From: Aliivibrio fischeri
GTDB lineage: Bacteria; Pseudomonadota; Gammaproteobacteria; Enterobacterales; Vibrionaceae
Assembly: GCF_009727955.1 (NCBI RefSeq)
Contig: NZ_WOBR01000004.1
Span: forward strand, 931,724 to 995,723
Direction: 5' to 3'
Length of the DNA: 64,000 nucleotides
Positions 49,693 through 58,748 of this stretch are shown one piece after another; position 1 is the first letter of the stretch, and the number at the start of each line of letters is the position of its first letter. The notes beneath the pieces were generated by a model that saw only the letters and a program-made list of their open reading frames with translations, made no database searches and was not told where the DNA came from. The position numbers were made by a program, and so were the translations under genes.

Positions 49693-52600
49693 ATGAAATC
49701 ATTTTTTAATTCATTGCTTAACACATTAAAAAAGACATGGTGTTGGAGCTTATTATTAACACTATTTATTGCCTTATTATTGTGTCTATTTGGTAAGCAT
49801 ATTGCGATAGCAAATACCCCATTAATTGAAACGACTACCGGGAAAACATTAACAATTATCATTTGCTTACTACTATGGGGAGCATTCAATCTGACTTTGT
49901 GGGGCTTAGCAAAGCGAGAAGCACAAAAAGAAGAAAATAAAGAAGCGTATGAAGCTGCGCAATCTGAAATGGCTTTTATTCGTGAACACAGCACCATTCT
50001 AAAAACAAAACTTGAAGCTGCAATTGCAACAATCAAGCGTGCTGGGCTATATGGAAAACTCAATAATAACGTTAAATATCAACTTCCTTGGTATATGGTT
50101 ATTGGCCCACAAAATAGTGGTAAAACAACCCTTTTAGAGTGTTCAGGATTAGATTTCCCTTTAAACCAAACTGATGGGCATTACACAAGAGACATTCAAA
50201 ATAGCCAACATTGTGAATGGTATTTTGCTAACCATGCCGTTCTTTTAGATGCTGCAGGACGCTTTTTTGATCAACATGAAAATGAGTTAAGTAAACCAAT
50301 TTGGGGCAATTTTTTAAAAGCTCTACGCAATAAGCGTCGCCGTCGCCCATTAAATGGGGTCATACTAACTATTGATATCACAACATTACAATCTCCAGAT
50401 GAAAGCGCAATCGAAGTTCAAGCTCGCTATGTACGTGAACGCTTACAAGAGTTAAGACATGATTTAAGCTCAGATATGCCTATCTATTTCTTATTAACGA
50501 AAATGGATAAAGTCGAGGGATTCGAACCCTTCTTCTCTTCCCTATCCAGAGAAGAAATGGACCAAGTTTTTGGCGTCACTTTTAACGAAGGTGAAGGCCA
50601 GCAAGCCGATAAAATTAAACATGAGTTCGAAAAGCTCATTTTACGTATCGATTCACAAGTCATGTCACGCTTACACGATGAGCGTGATGTGATGAAACGT
50701 GCAGAACTATTACAATTCCCACGCCAATTAAGCTTCCTTGCTGAACGCTTAGCGTTATTTTCTGAATTAGCCTTTACTAAAACCCGTTATCACCAAGCCT
50801 CTCATTTACGTGGTTTATACCTAACGTCAGTACCCGAACCAACAAATACCCAGACTGAATCAACCACCTCAGGTATTGGGCAAAACCTTGGTATCAGCTC
50901 TCGAGTTCTTCCTACTTATAAACATCAACGTGGGTTCTTTATTCGAAAATTACTTGAAGACGTGATTTTTCCAAACAGTGAACTCGCTACATTGGATGAA
51001 AAATATGAGAAACAAGTAAAACTGAAAAACATGGCGGTCTATGCAGCCTCTTTTGCTCTTGTGATTGGGTTTGGTTCATTATGGGCAACCAGCTTTTTAA
51101 CCAATCATCATAAACAACAAGAGTTATTGTCTCTTTCTGGCGATTATAATCAACAGATTGTCCATTTATCCCCTTTAGCTTCTTCTATTGAATTACTGCC
51201 AACATTAAATACTTTATTAGCAGCAACTCAAGTGTATTCAAAAGAGAGTGAAACCCTCACAGATGAGTTTGCGGGACTCCAACAAGGAGATAAATTACGA
51301 AAGGCAGCAGAAGCCGCATACCACAGAAGTTTACTCAGTTTACTGCTTTCTAAAGTAACAAGTGAACTCGAATACCAAGTGGCAAATAATCAAGATAATA
51401 GAGAATTCTTAACGCCTTCTTTACGAGCATATTTGATGCTAAATCTACATGAGCACCTTGATAAAGCTTATCTAGAACAATGGATGGGATTGCATTGGTC
51501 GTATTTATACAGTGGTTCAGCAACAGAGCAGAAAGAGCTTCAAGCGCATTTTTCTAATCTATTAAATATCGAATTTGAACCAGTTCAATTAAACGATAAT
51601 TTAATCGCTAAATCTCGTAAATTTTTACGTGAAGCAGATACATCAGAATTGGTATACCAACAGCTAAAACAAGACGCAAAAGAGATGGATCTGCGTGATA
51701 TAAAAATCAGTGACCATTTAGGACCAAACCAAAACTTATTCAACCACACCAATACCATTATTCCTGGTTTATATACGCAAAAAGGATATAAAGCTGTCTT
51801 TTTAAGCAAAGGATTAGACCAAGTAAAACAACTGATTGAAGAAAACTGGGTTATTGGGCTATCAAGTGATTTAAGTGCTAATGAGATCCGTGGACTATAC
51901 GCAGATGTCGAAGACCTATATTTTCATGATTACATTAAATATTGGAAAGAAGCGGTAGATCAACTTCAAATTAAACCATCTAAAAATATGGATGAAGCCA
52001 TTCTTCAAATTTCAAATATTACCGGTTCAAGCCAACCAATTTTAAAGCTTTTAAACCTAGTAAAAGAAAATACAACCTTTGTTGATAAGGCTCAAGTGGC
52101 TTCAAAAACTGCAGGTCAGGTTAAGAAACTACCTGTAAATACGAAACTGAAGAAAGTCGCCTCTCTGGGTTTACACAGTGTCGAAGAACGCTCACAAAGC
52201 GCTCGTAAAGCGGTAAGCAATCAATTTGAACCACTGAACCTATTACTCACAGATAAAGATCAAGCAACGATTCCATTAGAAGATGCACTGGTTGTGATCA
52301 ACGAATTGAGTGGACGATTATCTATGGTGAAGTTCTCACCTAACCCTGATTCATCAGCCTTTAAGATTGCTCGCGATCGCATGCAAGGAATACCAAATGA
52401 GTTAAATGATATACGTGTAATGGCAGAAACGCTTCCCCAACCATTACAGCAATGGTGGAAACAAATATCAAATAACGCTTGGGGTATTATACTGAACCAT
52501 TCAAGAAAACATGTACAAATGGTTTACCATGATAAAGTCGTTACTCATTACGATGTCGCTTTATCAGGTCGATACCCATTTAGAAACAGTAGCCATGATG

Positions 52601-53214
52601 TAAACATTGCTGACTTTGATGAATTCTTCCAGAACGGCGGTATTTTAGACAATTTCTTTGACGCCTATTTATCCTCATTTGTTTATAAACAAAAAGGGAA
52701 ATTCAAACAAAAGTCCTTACACGGACGTTCATTAGGGCTATCTGATTCATTCTTAGACCAATATAACTATGGATTGACTATCCAACGTATGTTTTATGGT
52801 TCAAAAGGAAAAGAAGCCAACGTCTCGTTCCGTATTGCGCCATTTGAACTTGATGCAAGCGCTTTGCAATCCACTTTCTATTACGGAAAAAACAAATTTG
52901 CTTACCGTCATGGTCCAATACAGAAAAAACAATTTACGTGGCCAATAACCAATCAGCGTCAATACGTAAGTTTTGTTTTACAAGATCTGAGTGGTTCTAA
53001 AGTCGTAAACCAACAAAACTCTGGCCCTTGGGCTTTCTTCCGAGTATTAGACAAATTCAGAGTCAATAAATACCGAGGTCAAGATGTCATAAAAGTAGAT
53101 CTGGAAAATAAAGGAATGAAAGCCAAATACCTTATTTATAGTGATCGAACCCCTAATCCTTTTAATAGAAAAATATTAACGAATTTCTATCTTCCAAAAA
53201 GGATTAATGGATGA
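49693..53214 (+). CDS. tssM: T6SS inner-membrane protein TssM (IcmF/VasK)
   Basis: The start is ATG 49693 (MKSFFNSLLN), after AGGATT; the upstream in-frame TTG 49672 would overlap tssL further. The protein (about 1,173 residues) has two N-terminal TM segments (residues 15-75), a cytoplasmic NTPase-like domain with intact Walker A GPQNSGKTT (about 138-145) and DAAGRFF, a third TM near residue 445, and a large periplasmic part ending in the IcmF C-terminal beta domain that binds TssJ. The full-length arrangement is normal. Confidence 0.94.
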   Translation: MKSFFNSLLNTLKKTWCWSLLLTLFIALLLCLFGKHIAIANTPLIETTTGKTLTIIICLLLWGAFNLTLWGLAKREAQKEENKEAYEAAQSEMAFIREHSTILKTKLEAAIATIKRAGLYGKLNNNVKYQLPWYMVIGPQNSGKTTLLECSGLDFPLNQTDGHYTRDIQNSQHCEWYFANHAVLLDAAGRFFDQHENELSKPIWGNFLKALRNKRRRRPLNGVILTIDITTLQSPDESAIEVQARYVRERLQELRHDLSSDMPIYFLLTKMDKVEGFEPFFSSLSREEMDQVFGVTFNEGEGQQADKIKHEFEKLILRIDSQVMSRLHDERDVMKRAELLQFPRQLSFLAERLALFSELAFTKTRYHQASHLRGLYLTSVPEPTNTQTESTTSGIGQNLGISSRVLPTYKHQRGFFIRKLLEDVIFPNSELATLDEKYEKQVKLKNMAVYAASFALVIGFGSLWATSFLTNHHKQQELLSLSGDYNQQIVHLSPLASSIELLPTLNTLLAATQVYSKESETLTDEFAGLQQGDKLRKAAEAAYHRSLLSLLLSKVTSELEYQVANNQDNREFLTPSLRAYLMLNLHEHLDKAYLEQWMGLHWSYLYSGSATEQKELQAHFSNLLNIEFEPVQLNDNLIAKSRKFLREADTSELVYQQLKQDAKEMDLRDIKISDHLGPNQNLFNHTNTIIPGLYTQKGYKAVFLSKGLDQVKQLIEENWVIGLSSDLSANEIRGLYADVEDLYFHDYIKYWKEAVDQLQIKPSKNMDEAILQISNITGSSQPILKLLNLVKENTTFVDKAQVASKTAGQVKKLPVNTKLKKVASLGLHSVEERSQSARKAVSNQFEPLNLLLTDKDQATIPLEDALVVINELSGRLSMVKFSPNPDSSAFKIARDRMQGIPNELNDIRVMAETLPQPLQQWWKQISNNAWGIILNHSRKHVQMVYHDKVVTHYDVALSGRYPFRNSSHDVNIADFDEFFQNGGILDNFFDAYLSSFVYKQKGKFKQKSLHGRSLGLSDSFLDQYNYGLTIQRMFYGSKGKEANVSFRIAPFELDASALQSTFYYGKNKFAYRHGPIQKKQFTWPITNQRQYVSFVLQDLSGSKVVNQQNSGPWAFFRVLDKFRVNKYRGQDVIKVDLENKGMKAKYLIYSDRTPNPFNRKILTNFYLPKRING

Positions 53215-53882
53215 GCCAACAATTTCAAACGGCCCATTTTTCAGAAGAAGGCAAGGTAAGAGATAAAAACGAAGATGCGATTTTATCTTTTACCGAGCAA
53301 GGTATCTGGATAATAGCAGATGGCATGGGTGGATATGAGTATGGTGAAATTGCGAGTGGAATGATTGTGGATGCCTTCCACTCAGAATTATTGTACGGCA
53401 GCCTAGAGCAAAAAATTGATAAAGCAAAGAGAATGCTTTTAAAAGTGAATCACCATTTAAGTCAAGAAAAGACATTATCTCATAGTGCTGTTATTGGCAG
53501 CACTGTATGCATGTTGATTGCTCATAATGGTCATATCGCCTGTTTATGGGCAGGTGATTCTCGATGTTATTTGTTTCGTCATAATAAGCTATACCAGATA
53601 TCGAAAGATCACACCCGTGAACAAAATGGGAAAGAGGCACTCACACAGGCCATCGGTATGGGCCACAATTTATCAATTGAACATTGCATTATTCCATTAC
53701 AACATAAAGATACTTTTCTTCTATCCAGTGATGGCGTACATAAGTACTTATCAAACAATATGATTGAAGCATGTATGGCACTCCCAAGTGCTCTCAAAGG
53801 CTGCTATCACTTAAAAGAGCAAGTATTACTAACAGAAGCAAATGATAATTTATCTGCCATTATGATTAAGGCCAACAGATGA
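53211..53882 (+). CDS. pppA: T6SS PP2C-type protein phosphatase
   Basis: A 223-residue PPM/PP2C phosphatase. Metal-binding motifs are present: RDKNEDA (Asp22), ADGMGGYEYGE (Asp37 and Gly), AGDSRCYL, SSDGVHKYL and NDNLSAI. In the threonine phosphorylation pathway PppA dephosphorylates the FHA protein and turns T6SS off. The ATG overlaps the tssM stop (ATGA) and its own stop overlaps the kinase start. Confidence 0.9.
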   Translation: MSQQFQTAHFSEEGKVRDKNEDAILSFTEQGIWIIADGMGGYEYGEIASGMIVDAFHSELLYGSLEQKIDKAKRMLLKVNHHLSQEKTLSHSAVIGSTVCMLIAHNGHIACLWAGDSRCYLFRHNKLYQISKDHTREQNGKEALTQAIGMGHNLSIEHCIIPLQHKDTFLLSSDGVHKYLSNNMIEACMALPSALKGCYHLKEQVLLTEANDNLSAIMIKANR

Positions 53883-54838
53883 CTGATATCAATATAGATC
53901 ACTTTATTGCCGATGACTCTGATGAATTAAATACAGAATCAACGCAAAAGGAAGCAAATACTCTTCCTCTTCCAAAGGTCATTAATGAACGTTATAAAAT
54001 CAAACGAGTTCTTGGTGTCGGTGGTATGGGTATTGTGTACCAAGTTGATGATTTATTGCTAAAAAGCATAGGGCTGAATAATTATCATATGGCAATAAAA
54101 GTGCTAAATAGTGAAGCCTCTCATTTTGCTGATGCCGATTTGTTACTTGTGAATGAATATATTCAATCTAGTCATTTACATCATCCCAATATTGTATCAA
54201 TACAACACTTAGCGGTATGTAATGAGTCACAACGGGGTTTTCTTATTATGCCAGTTATTAAAGGTGAACTACTCTCCCTATTATTGGATTCACCTTTTGA
54301 AAACATTCCCATTGATGCGAGATTGAAATACGCATATAGCTTAATTAATTGCATACACCATTGCCATAAAAGAGGCGTGATCCATGGTGATTTAAAACCT
54401 GGAAATATCCTTATTTCTGATAGTAATGAATTATTTTTATTCGATTTTAGTATCAGCCGAAACCTAGACCCTGAAAAAAACAAATTCACGATAAACTTTA
54501 ACCAAGTTCATGCTTGGAGTGGCGATTATGCCGCTCCAGAAGTATTGCAAGGCAATGCGCCAACAATAAAAAGTGACTTATATTCAGTAGCTATTTTGCT
54601 CTATAAATTGCTTTTAAGAGTTCACCCCTACCAGCAGAATGAAGAAGGGCCAAAGCCAAGAACAAAAGAAGAGCAAAAATTACATCACATATTATTACAA
54701 GCTATGAGGCCTGTACCAAGTGAACGCCAATTAAACTTTAAAGCTCTATTAAATATCTTTAAGGAAATGAAAAATCATCAAATAGACAATCACACTCCTA
54801 TAATGAAGAAAGTAACGTCTATTTTTTCAAAAAAATAA
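53879..54838 (+). CDS. ppkA: T6SS Ser/Thr protein kinase (PpkA-like)
   Basis: A 319-residue eukaryotic-like kinase: glycine loop GVGGMGIVYQV, the Lys of MAIKVLN, catalytic loop HGDLKPGNILI, and PE motif AAPEVL. The metal-binding motif is FDFS in place of DFG (LFDFSISR), with the essential Asp kept. No TM or sensory extension is visible, so it is shorter than P. aeruginosa PpkA. It completes the pathway with PppA and the FHA protein. Its TAA is followed at once by the stop of the convergent diguanylate cyclase gene, with no space for a terminator. Confidence 0.88.
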   Translation: MTDINIDHFIADDSDELNTESTQKEANTLPLPKVINERYKIKRVLGVGGMGIVYQVDDLLLKSIGLNNYHMAIKVLNSEASHFADADLLLVNEYIQSSHLHHPNIVSIQHLAVCNESQRGFLIMPVIKGELLSLLLDSPFENIPIDARLKYAYSLINCIHHCHKRGVIHGDLKPGNILISDSNELFLFDFSISRNLDPEKNKFTINFNQVHAWSGDYAAPEVLQGNAPTIKSDLYSVAILLYKLLLRVHPYQQNEEGPKPRTKEEQKLHHILLQAMRPVPSERQLNFKALLNIFKEMKNHQIDNHTPIMKKVTSIFSKK

Positions 54839-56734
54839 TCATGCTATTTGATACATTTCACTGGATGGAAAACAAGATATTTGATTTCGACCGGCCGTTT
54901 TTGATTCATATAAGGCAAGATCGGCACGTTTGTAAGTTGCCTCACCACAATCACAAATATCAGTTACACCGCCACTAACGGTTACAGATTGTGAACCATC
55001 AGCAAGATGAATAGCAACCCTTAAGCGATTTAAAATCACTTCAGCTTCTTTCAAACTTGTTTTTGGAAGTAAAATAGCAAATTCTTCACCACCAATTCTT
55101 GCTACAAAATCAATACTTCGACTTTCTGTTTGTAAAATTCTGGCGACATTTTTAATGACCTTGTCACCCACATCATGTCCGTATTGATCATTAATACGTT
55201 TAAAATAATCGATATCAATAATAGCCAAACAAGACATTTTTACTTCAGGCGTTAAACGCTGCTTATTTGTTAATTTTGAAAACTCAGCTTCAAACTTTCT
55301 TCTATTCCAGCATTGAGTCAGCATGTCTTTTTCACTCAACTCTCTTAAGCAGTTTTCTAATTCTTTTCGAGCAGTAATATCAACAAATGAAGCGATAAAG
55401 TATTGAGCCTTGCCATTTATACCCATGATCGCTTGAATTCGTAATATCTCAGTAATTAGGGTTCCATCTTTTCTTTTATTAACAACTTCACCTTCCCAAC
55501 TCTGATTTTCTTGAATTGTTTGCCACATTTCAGCATAAAATGCATCACTATGAACACCAGATTGAAAAATTGAAGGACATTGCCCCATCACTTCTGATTC
55601 TTTCCACCCACTAACTCGGGTAAACTCGTCATTTACCTTGATGATGCGGTTGTTCTTATCTGTGATCACAATTGAAGACATACCATTCAAGGCAGCTAAA
55701 GCTAATTGACTTTCAAGGCTAGTTGTTCGATGCTTTACGATATATCGAGAAATAATAACGGATAAGATAACAAGTAAGATAATAGCCATTATTGTTTCAT
55801 AAAGGATAAATGCCAATTTATGATCTGTACCTGAAGAGTCTACTTTAATATTACTTGTTAATAGCAAATAAAGTTCACTTCCTTCAAATCCATTACCTAA
55901 TGCTATTTTATTAAATGCATAAAAATGTTTCTTATCTTTGAAATTATGGATGTTACGATCTTCCATCGCTCTCCATAAATTAGGGTTTTCAATTAATAAA
56001 TTAAAACTATCTCTTTCTTCTATAAGGTTACCTAACATCTTTTCTTTATTTTTTGATGCTAGGTAATACCCCTCCAAGTCAACAAATTCTAGGTTATAAT
56101 GACTATCAATCGAATAATCAATTTCTTCAATGATTTCGTAAACATCTAAATTAAAAACCAAATACCCTTTTCGCTCATCAGCCACTTCTACAGGGGTAAA
56201 AATACGTAACGTTGGTTGAAGAGGTATAACTACTTTTCCATTTTCTACTTCAAGATCAATACCAAAAGTACCAACCTCTTCCGCCTTTAATGTTTGTGCA
56301 TATAGAAAATAGTTACGCTTAGACTTATCTTGTAATTGGTAAATAGGGGTAACTTTTATTTCCCCATTAATATCATCAACCCGAGATTGCTCTATACCAT
56401 TGGTATCGATAAAACGCACTTGTGAGATATATGAATAGTTAGTTGCAGTTAATGCCCATAGAGATTCAAGTAATGCTCTATTTTTTAAAGATGGTGATTG
56501 GATAAACTGCAATAATGCACGACTGTCTGACAATAATCGTAATGAAGTAGATAACTCTGAAGATATTTCATTGATGGCATTTTGACTATAATTTAGCTGA
56601 TGCTTAGCCTCAGTCTCTCTTAAAGATTGAATGGCGTTCAGCTCTGTTTGATATAGTGTCCAAAAATAAAAAATCGGAGTAGCTCCGATTAATATAAATG
56701 TAACGATAAAATATTTTATTTGCTTGAGATTCAT
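54839..56734 (-). CDS. Membrane-bound diguanylate cyclase with sensor, PAS and GGDEF domains
   Basis: A 631-residue sensor protein that probably makes cyclic di-GMP. TM1 is at residues 7-26, then a periplasmic ligand-binding domain (28-305), TM2 at 308-330, a PAS domain (about 345-455) with a VDITARK tail, and a GGDEF domain with active-site GGEEF at 548-552 and an inhibitory I-site RSID (539-542) placed five residues before it, so it should be catalytically active and feedback-controlled. No EAL domain. It is convergent with the T6SS kinase and has no visible link to that system except position. Confidence 0.9.
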   Translation of the reverse strand: MNLKQIKYFIVTFILIGATPIFYFWTLYQTELNAIQSLRETEAKHQLNYSQNAINEISSELSTSLRLLSDSRALLQFIQSPSLKNRALLESLWALTATNYSYISQVRFIDTNGIEQSRVDDINGEIKVTPIYQLQDKSKRNYFLYAQTLKAEEVGTFGIDLEVENGKVVIPLQPTLRIFTPVEVADERKGYLVFNLDVYEIIEEIDYSIDSHYNLEFVDLEGYYLASKNKEKMLGNLIEERDSFNLLIENPNLWRAMEDRNIHNFKDKKHFYAFNKIALGNGFEGSELYLLLTSNIKVDSSGTDHKLAFILYETIMAIILLVILSVIISRYIVKHRTTSLESQLALAALNGMSSIVITDKNNRIIKVNDEFTRVSGWKESEVMGQCPSIFQSGVHSDAFYAEMWQTIQENQSWEGEVVNKRKDGTLITEILRIQAIMGINGKAQYFIASFVDITARKELENCLRELSEKDMLTQCWNRRKFEAEFSKLTNKQRLTPEVKMSCLAIIDIDYFKRINDQYGHDVGDKVIKNVARILQTESRSIDFVARIGGEEFAILLPKTSLKEAEVILNRLRVAIHLADGSQSVTVSGGVTDICDCGEATYKRADLALYESKTAGRNQISCFPSSEMYQIA

Positions 56735-56920
56735 GTAACCTAATAAATAACTAATTTTTTCATGGTTATTCTATCAAATATAGAAAATAAATTAGTGATC
56801 ACACTCTAATAGTTTAGATGAATAACTCAATTAATGGCGCCGTTATATTGACGCCAATTATGTATCCAGACTAATTAATTAAACCTATAACCATTCATCC
56901 TAAATATAATTAACAATTAT

Positions 56921-57670
56921 CTAGAAATCATAATTTAGACTGATTGTGCTATATATTTCATCGTGTTCTTTACCTGTCGCCACAACACTATTGTATATAT
57001 ACTCAGCATCAATCAACAAAGACAAGCTCTCCATTAATTTATTTTTTAAATAAACATGAGTCGTTGTTGTTGTATTTGATTCACCATAATCCATACGAAC
57101 ACCGCCACCAAGCTCTAAACCATCAGTGATTTTGCTGTCCCCTTCAATAAACAAGTTTGCAATGACTTCATCTTCCGAATTGTTTGGTAAATCTTCATCA
57201 AAAGCTTGTCGTTTAGAATAACGATAACCCGGACCAGCCCCTACATCTAATTTTGAGTTTGATGAATCAATTAACGTTGCACCAAAACCACTAACTAATA
57301 ACACTTGTTCACGATAAGTCGCAAATTGGTCATGTTCATACTTAGCATTACCAAATACAAACAATGAATCTGTCATGTCATATTTTACATCATAAACTGT
57401 TTTATTTTTGTTTGTACCATCGTCACTCTCATTACCTTTTGTGTAGTAAGTTGAGAAGGCCGCTTTATGGTGCCACAGTGCTTCTTCATACTTTAGAGTC
57501 GCTCCTGAATTAACCGACATTGAAGTTTCGTCTGTTTTGGTATAGATAAAACCGATCTTTGCATCTCCACTAAACGCCCCATCATCAGCTGATGGTTCTG
57601 CTGCTAAAGATGAAAAACTCAACAAGCTTAATGATGAGATAAATAATGCAGTTGCGGTTAACTGTGACAT
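56921..57670 (-). CDS. DUF481 (YdiY-like) outer-membrane protein
   Basis: A 249-residue protein with signal peptide ending SSLAAEP and alternating amphipathic beta strands throughout, ending in NYDF, the aromatic C-terminus of outer-membrane barrels. Repeated blocks such as KYEHDQFATYREQVLLVSGFG and AGPGYRYSKR match DUF481/YdiY proteins, whose role is not known. The start follows AGAGGAAA. The 230-bp gap to ffs is otherwise promoter DNA. Confidence 0.78.
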   Translation of the reverse strand: MSQLTATALFISSLSLLSFSSLAAEPSADDGAFSGDAKIGFIYTKTDETSMSVNSGATLKYEEALWHHKAAFSTYYTKGNESDDGTNKNKTVYDVKYDMTDSLFVFGNAKYEHDQFATYREQVLLVSGFGATLIDSSNSKLDVGAGPGYRYSKRQAFDEDLPNNSEDEVIANLFIEGDSKITDGLELGGGVRMDYGESNTTTTTHVYLKNKLMESLSLLIDAEYIYNSVVATGKEHDEIYSTISLNYDF

Positions 57671-57844
57671 GAATTTCCTCTATACAATAATTAAAGTGCT
57701 GTAATTATAACCAAGAGAATTCCATTTATCGGCTAAAGTACTGTTAGATCTCAAAATCGAGACTATGTCTTTTTTTCAATGATTCCTAAACATACTCTAA
57801 GCGTTTATTTATTAATCACTTAGTTTGTTTTTATTTATTTCTAC

Positions 57845-57880
57845 TTGCAATCTCACCGTGCATGTTGAATAATCCATCTC
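57845..57880 (+). promoter_or_regulatory. ffs promoter
   Basis: TTGCAA (57845-57850), 17-bp spacer, AATAAT (57868-57873) gives a start near 57880, about 24 nt before mature 4.5S RNA. This agrees with the 5' leader that is trimmed from the E. coli precursor. Confidence 0.6.
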
Positions 57881-57903
57881 GTTCTTAGGAACAACAGAAT
57901 CTA

Positions 57904-58013
57904 TGGAGGCCCTGGTCCTCCCGCAACACTAACTCGTGAACTCGGTCAGGCCCGGAAGGGAGCAGCCGCAGCGGGCGACGTGTGTGCCGGGATGTGGCTG
58001 GGGCTTCCACCCA
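57904..58013 (+). ncRNA. ffs: 4.5S RNA of the signal recognition particle
   Basis: The segment folds as the single SRP hairpin: the 5' TGGAGGCCC pairs with 3' GGGGCTTCCA, and the tip contains the near-invariant Ffh-binding core GGTCAGGCCCGGAAGG then GAGCAGCC (57944-57966) and GTGTGCCGGGATGTGGCTG on the return arm, ending in ACCC. Length (about 110 nt) matches the bacterial form. End points are approximate. A Tn7-like transposon end begins within a few bases of its 3' end, leaving the gene intact. Confidence 0.93.
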
Positions 58014-58021
58014 TCTGATGC

Positions 58022-58084
58022 TTGCAAAATAAGTCTGCATAAATTGCAAAGAAGTCTACAAATTTGCAAAATAAGTTCGCATAA
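58022..58084 (+). repeat. Three tandem TnsB-binding-site-like repeats at the transposon end
   Basis: Three similar units lie end to end: TTGCAAAATAAGTCTGCATA (58022), TTGCAAAGAAGTCTACAAAT (58044) and TTGCAAAATAAGTTCGCATA (58064). Spacing is 22 and 20 bp. This matches the close array of TnsB sites at the tns end of Tn7, and they also cover the region where the tnsA promoter should be, so TnsB could repress its own operon. Confidence 0.8.
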
Positions 58085-58125
58085 CCTACCTTTAGTTGTA
58101 AGTTTACAACATGAAGGTGAATACC

Positions 58126-58746
58126 ATGTACGTCCGTACACTAAAACAATCTCAAGTAAAAAACATTAGTAAATTTATGAGTATGAAGAATGATTCAATC
58201 ATTCGTACAGAATCTATGCTTGAATTTGATATGTGCTTTCACCTTGAATATTCTCCTGATGTTGTTAGCTTTGAATCTCAACCTCAAGGGTTTCACTATG
58301 AACATCAAGGAAAACGCCTCCCCTACACTCCAGACTTTCTCATTACACATTCATCTGGGCTGCAACAATTACTTGAAGTTAAACCTCTTTCTAAAACCCA
58401 ACGTCCCGATTTTCAATCAAAATTCATCCAAAAACAGCAAGCAGCCCAGAAGTTAAATCTTTCATTAATCCTTATTACCGAAAAGCAAATTAGAACAGGT
58501 CATTTACTCAATAATTTTAAGCTTTTACATAGATACTCTGGACTACATAGTATTTCTGCGACTCAAAAGGCAATTATCAACCTCATTCAGAAAGTAAATA
58601 AAATTCAAATTAATCAAATTGCGAACAGCTTAAATATTAGTGACGGAGAGGCATTAACAGGTGTTTTAAGTTGGCTATCAAAAGGGGCACTTCAAACCGA
58701 TTACTCAAATGAAGCGATAAATGGCAACTCATATGTGTGGTTATAA
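58126..58746 (+). CDS. tnsA: Transposase subunit TnsA
   Basis: TnsA is the restriction-endonuclease-like subunit that cuts the 5' ends of the transposon, making cut-and-paste transposition possible. The start is ATG 58126 because AAGGTGA lies 5 nt upstream; an ATG at 58111 overlaps that site. The 206-residue protein has the nuclease set Glu29 (TESMLEFD), Asp70 (YTPDFLI) and the EVK motif at 84-86, followed by a helical C-terminal domain. All catalytic residues look intact. The tnsB start follows the stop after 2 nt. Confidence 0.9.
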   Translation: MYVRTLKQSQVKNISKFMSMKNDSIIRTESMLEFDMCFHLEYSPDVVSFESQPQGFHYEHQGKRLPYTPDFLITHSSGLQQLLEVKPLSKTQRPDFQSKFIQKQQAAQKLNLSLILITEKQIRTGHLLNNFKLLHRYSGLHSISATQKAIINLIQKVNKIQINQIANSLNISDGEALTGVLSWLSKGALQTDYSNEAINGNSYVWL

Positions 58747-58748
58747 CG

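Noticed and set aside
56825-56870. Weak hairpin GGCGCC/GACGCC between the GGDEF and DUF481 genes
   Set aside because: The stem is about five pairs with mismatches and no T run, so a terminator is not supported.
58022-58084. CRISPR array reading of the three short repeats next to ffs
   Set aside because: Units abut at 20-22 bp with no spacers and are imperfect; position fits TnsB sites.
57929-58169. ORFs on both strands across ffs and the transposon end
   Set aside because: They lie over a structural RNA gene and repeat DNA, so they are chance frames.
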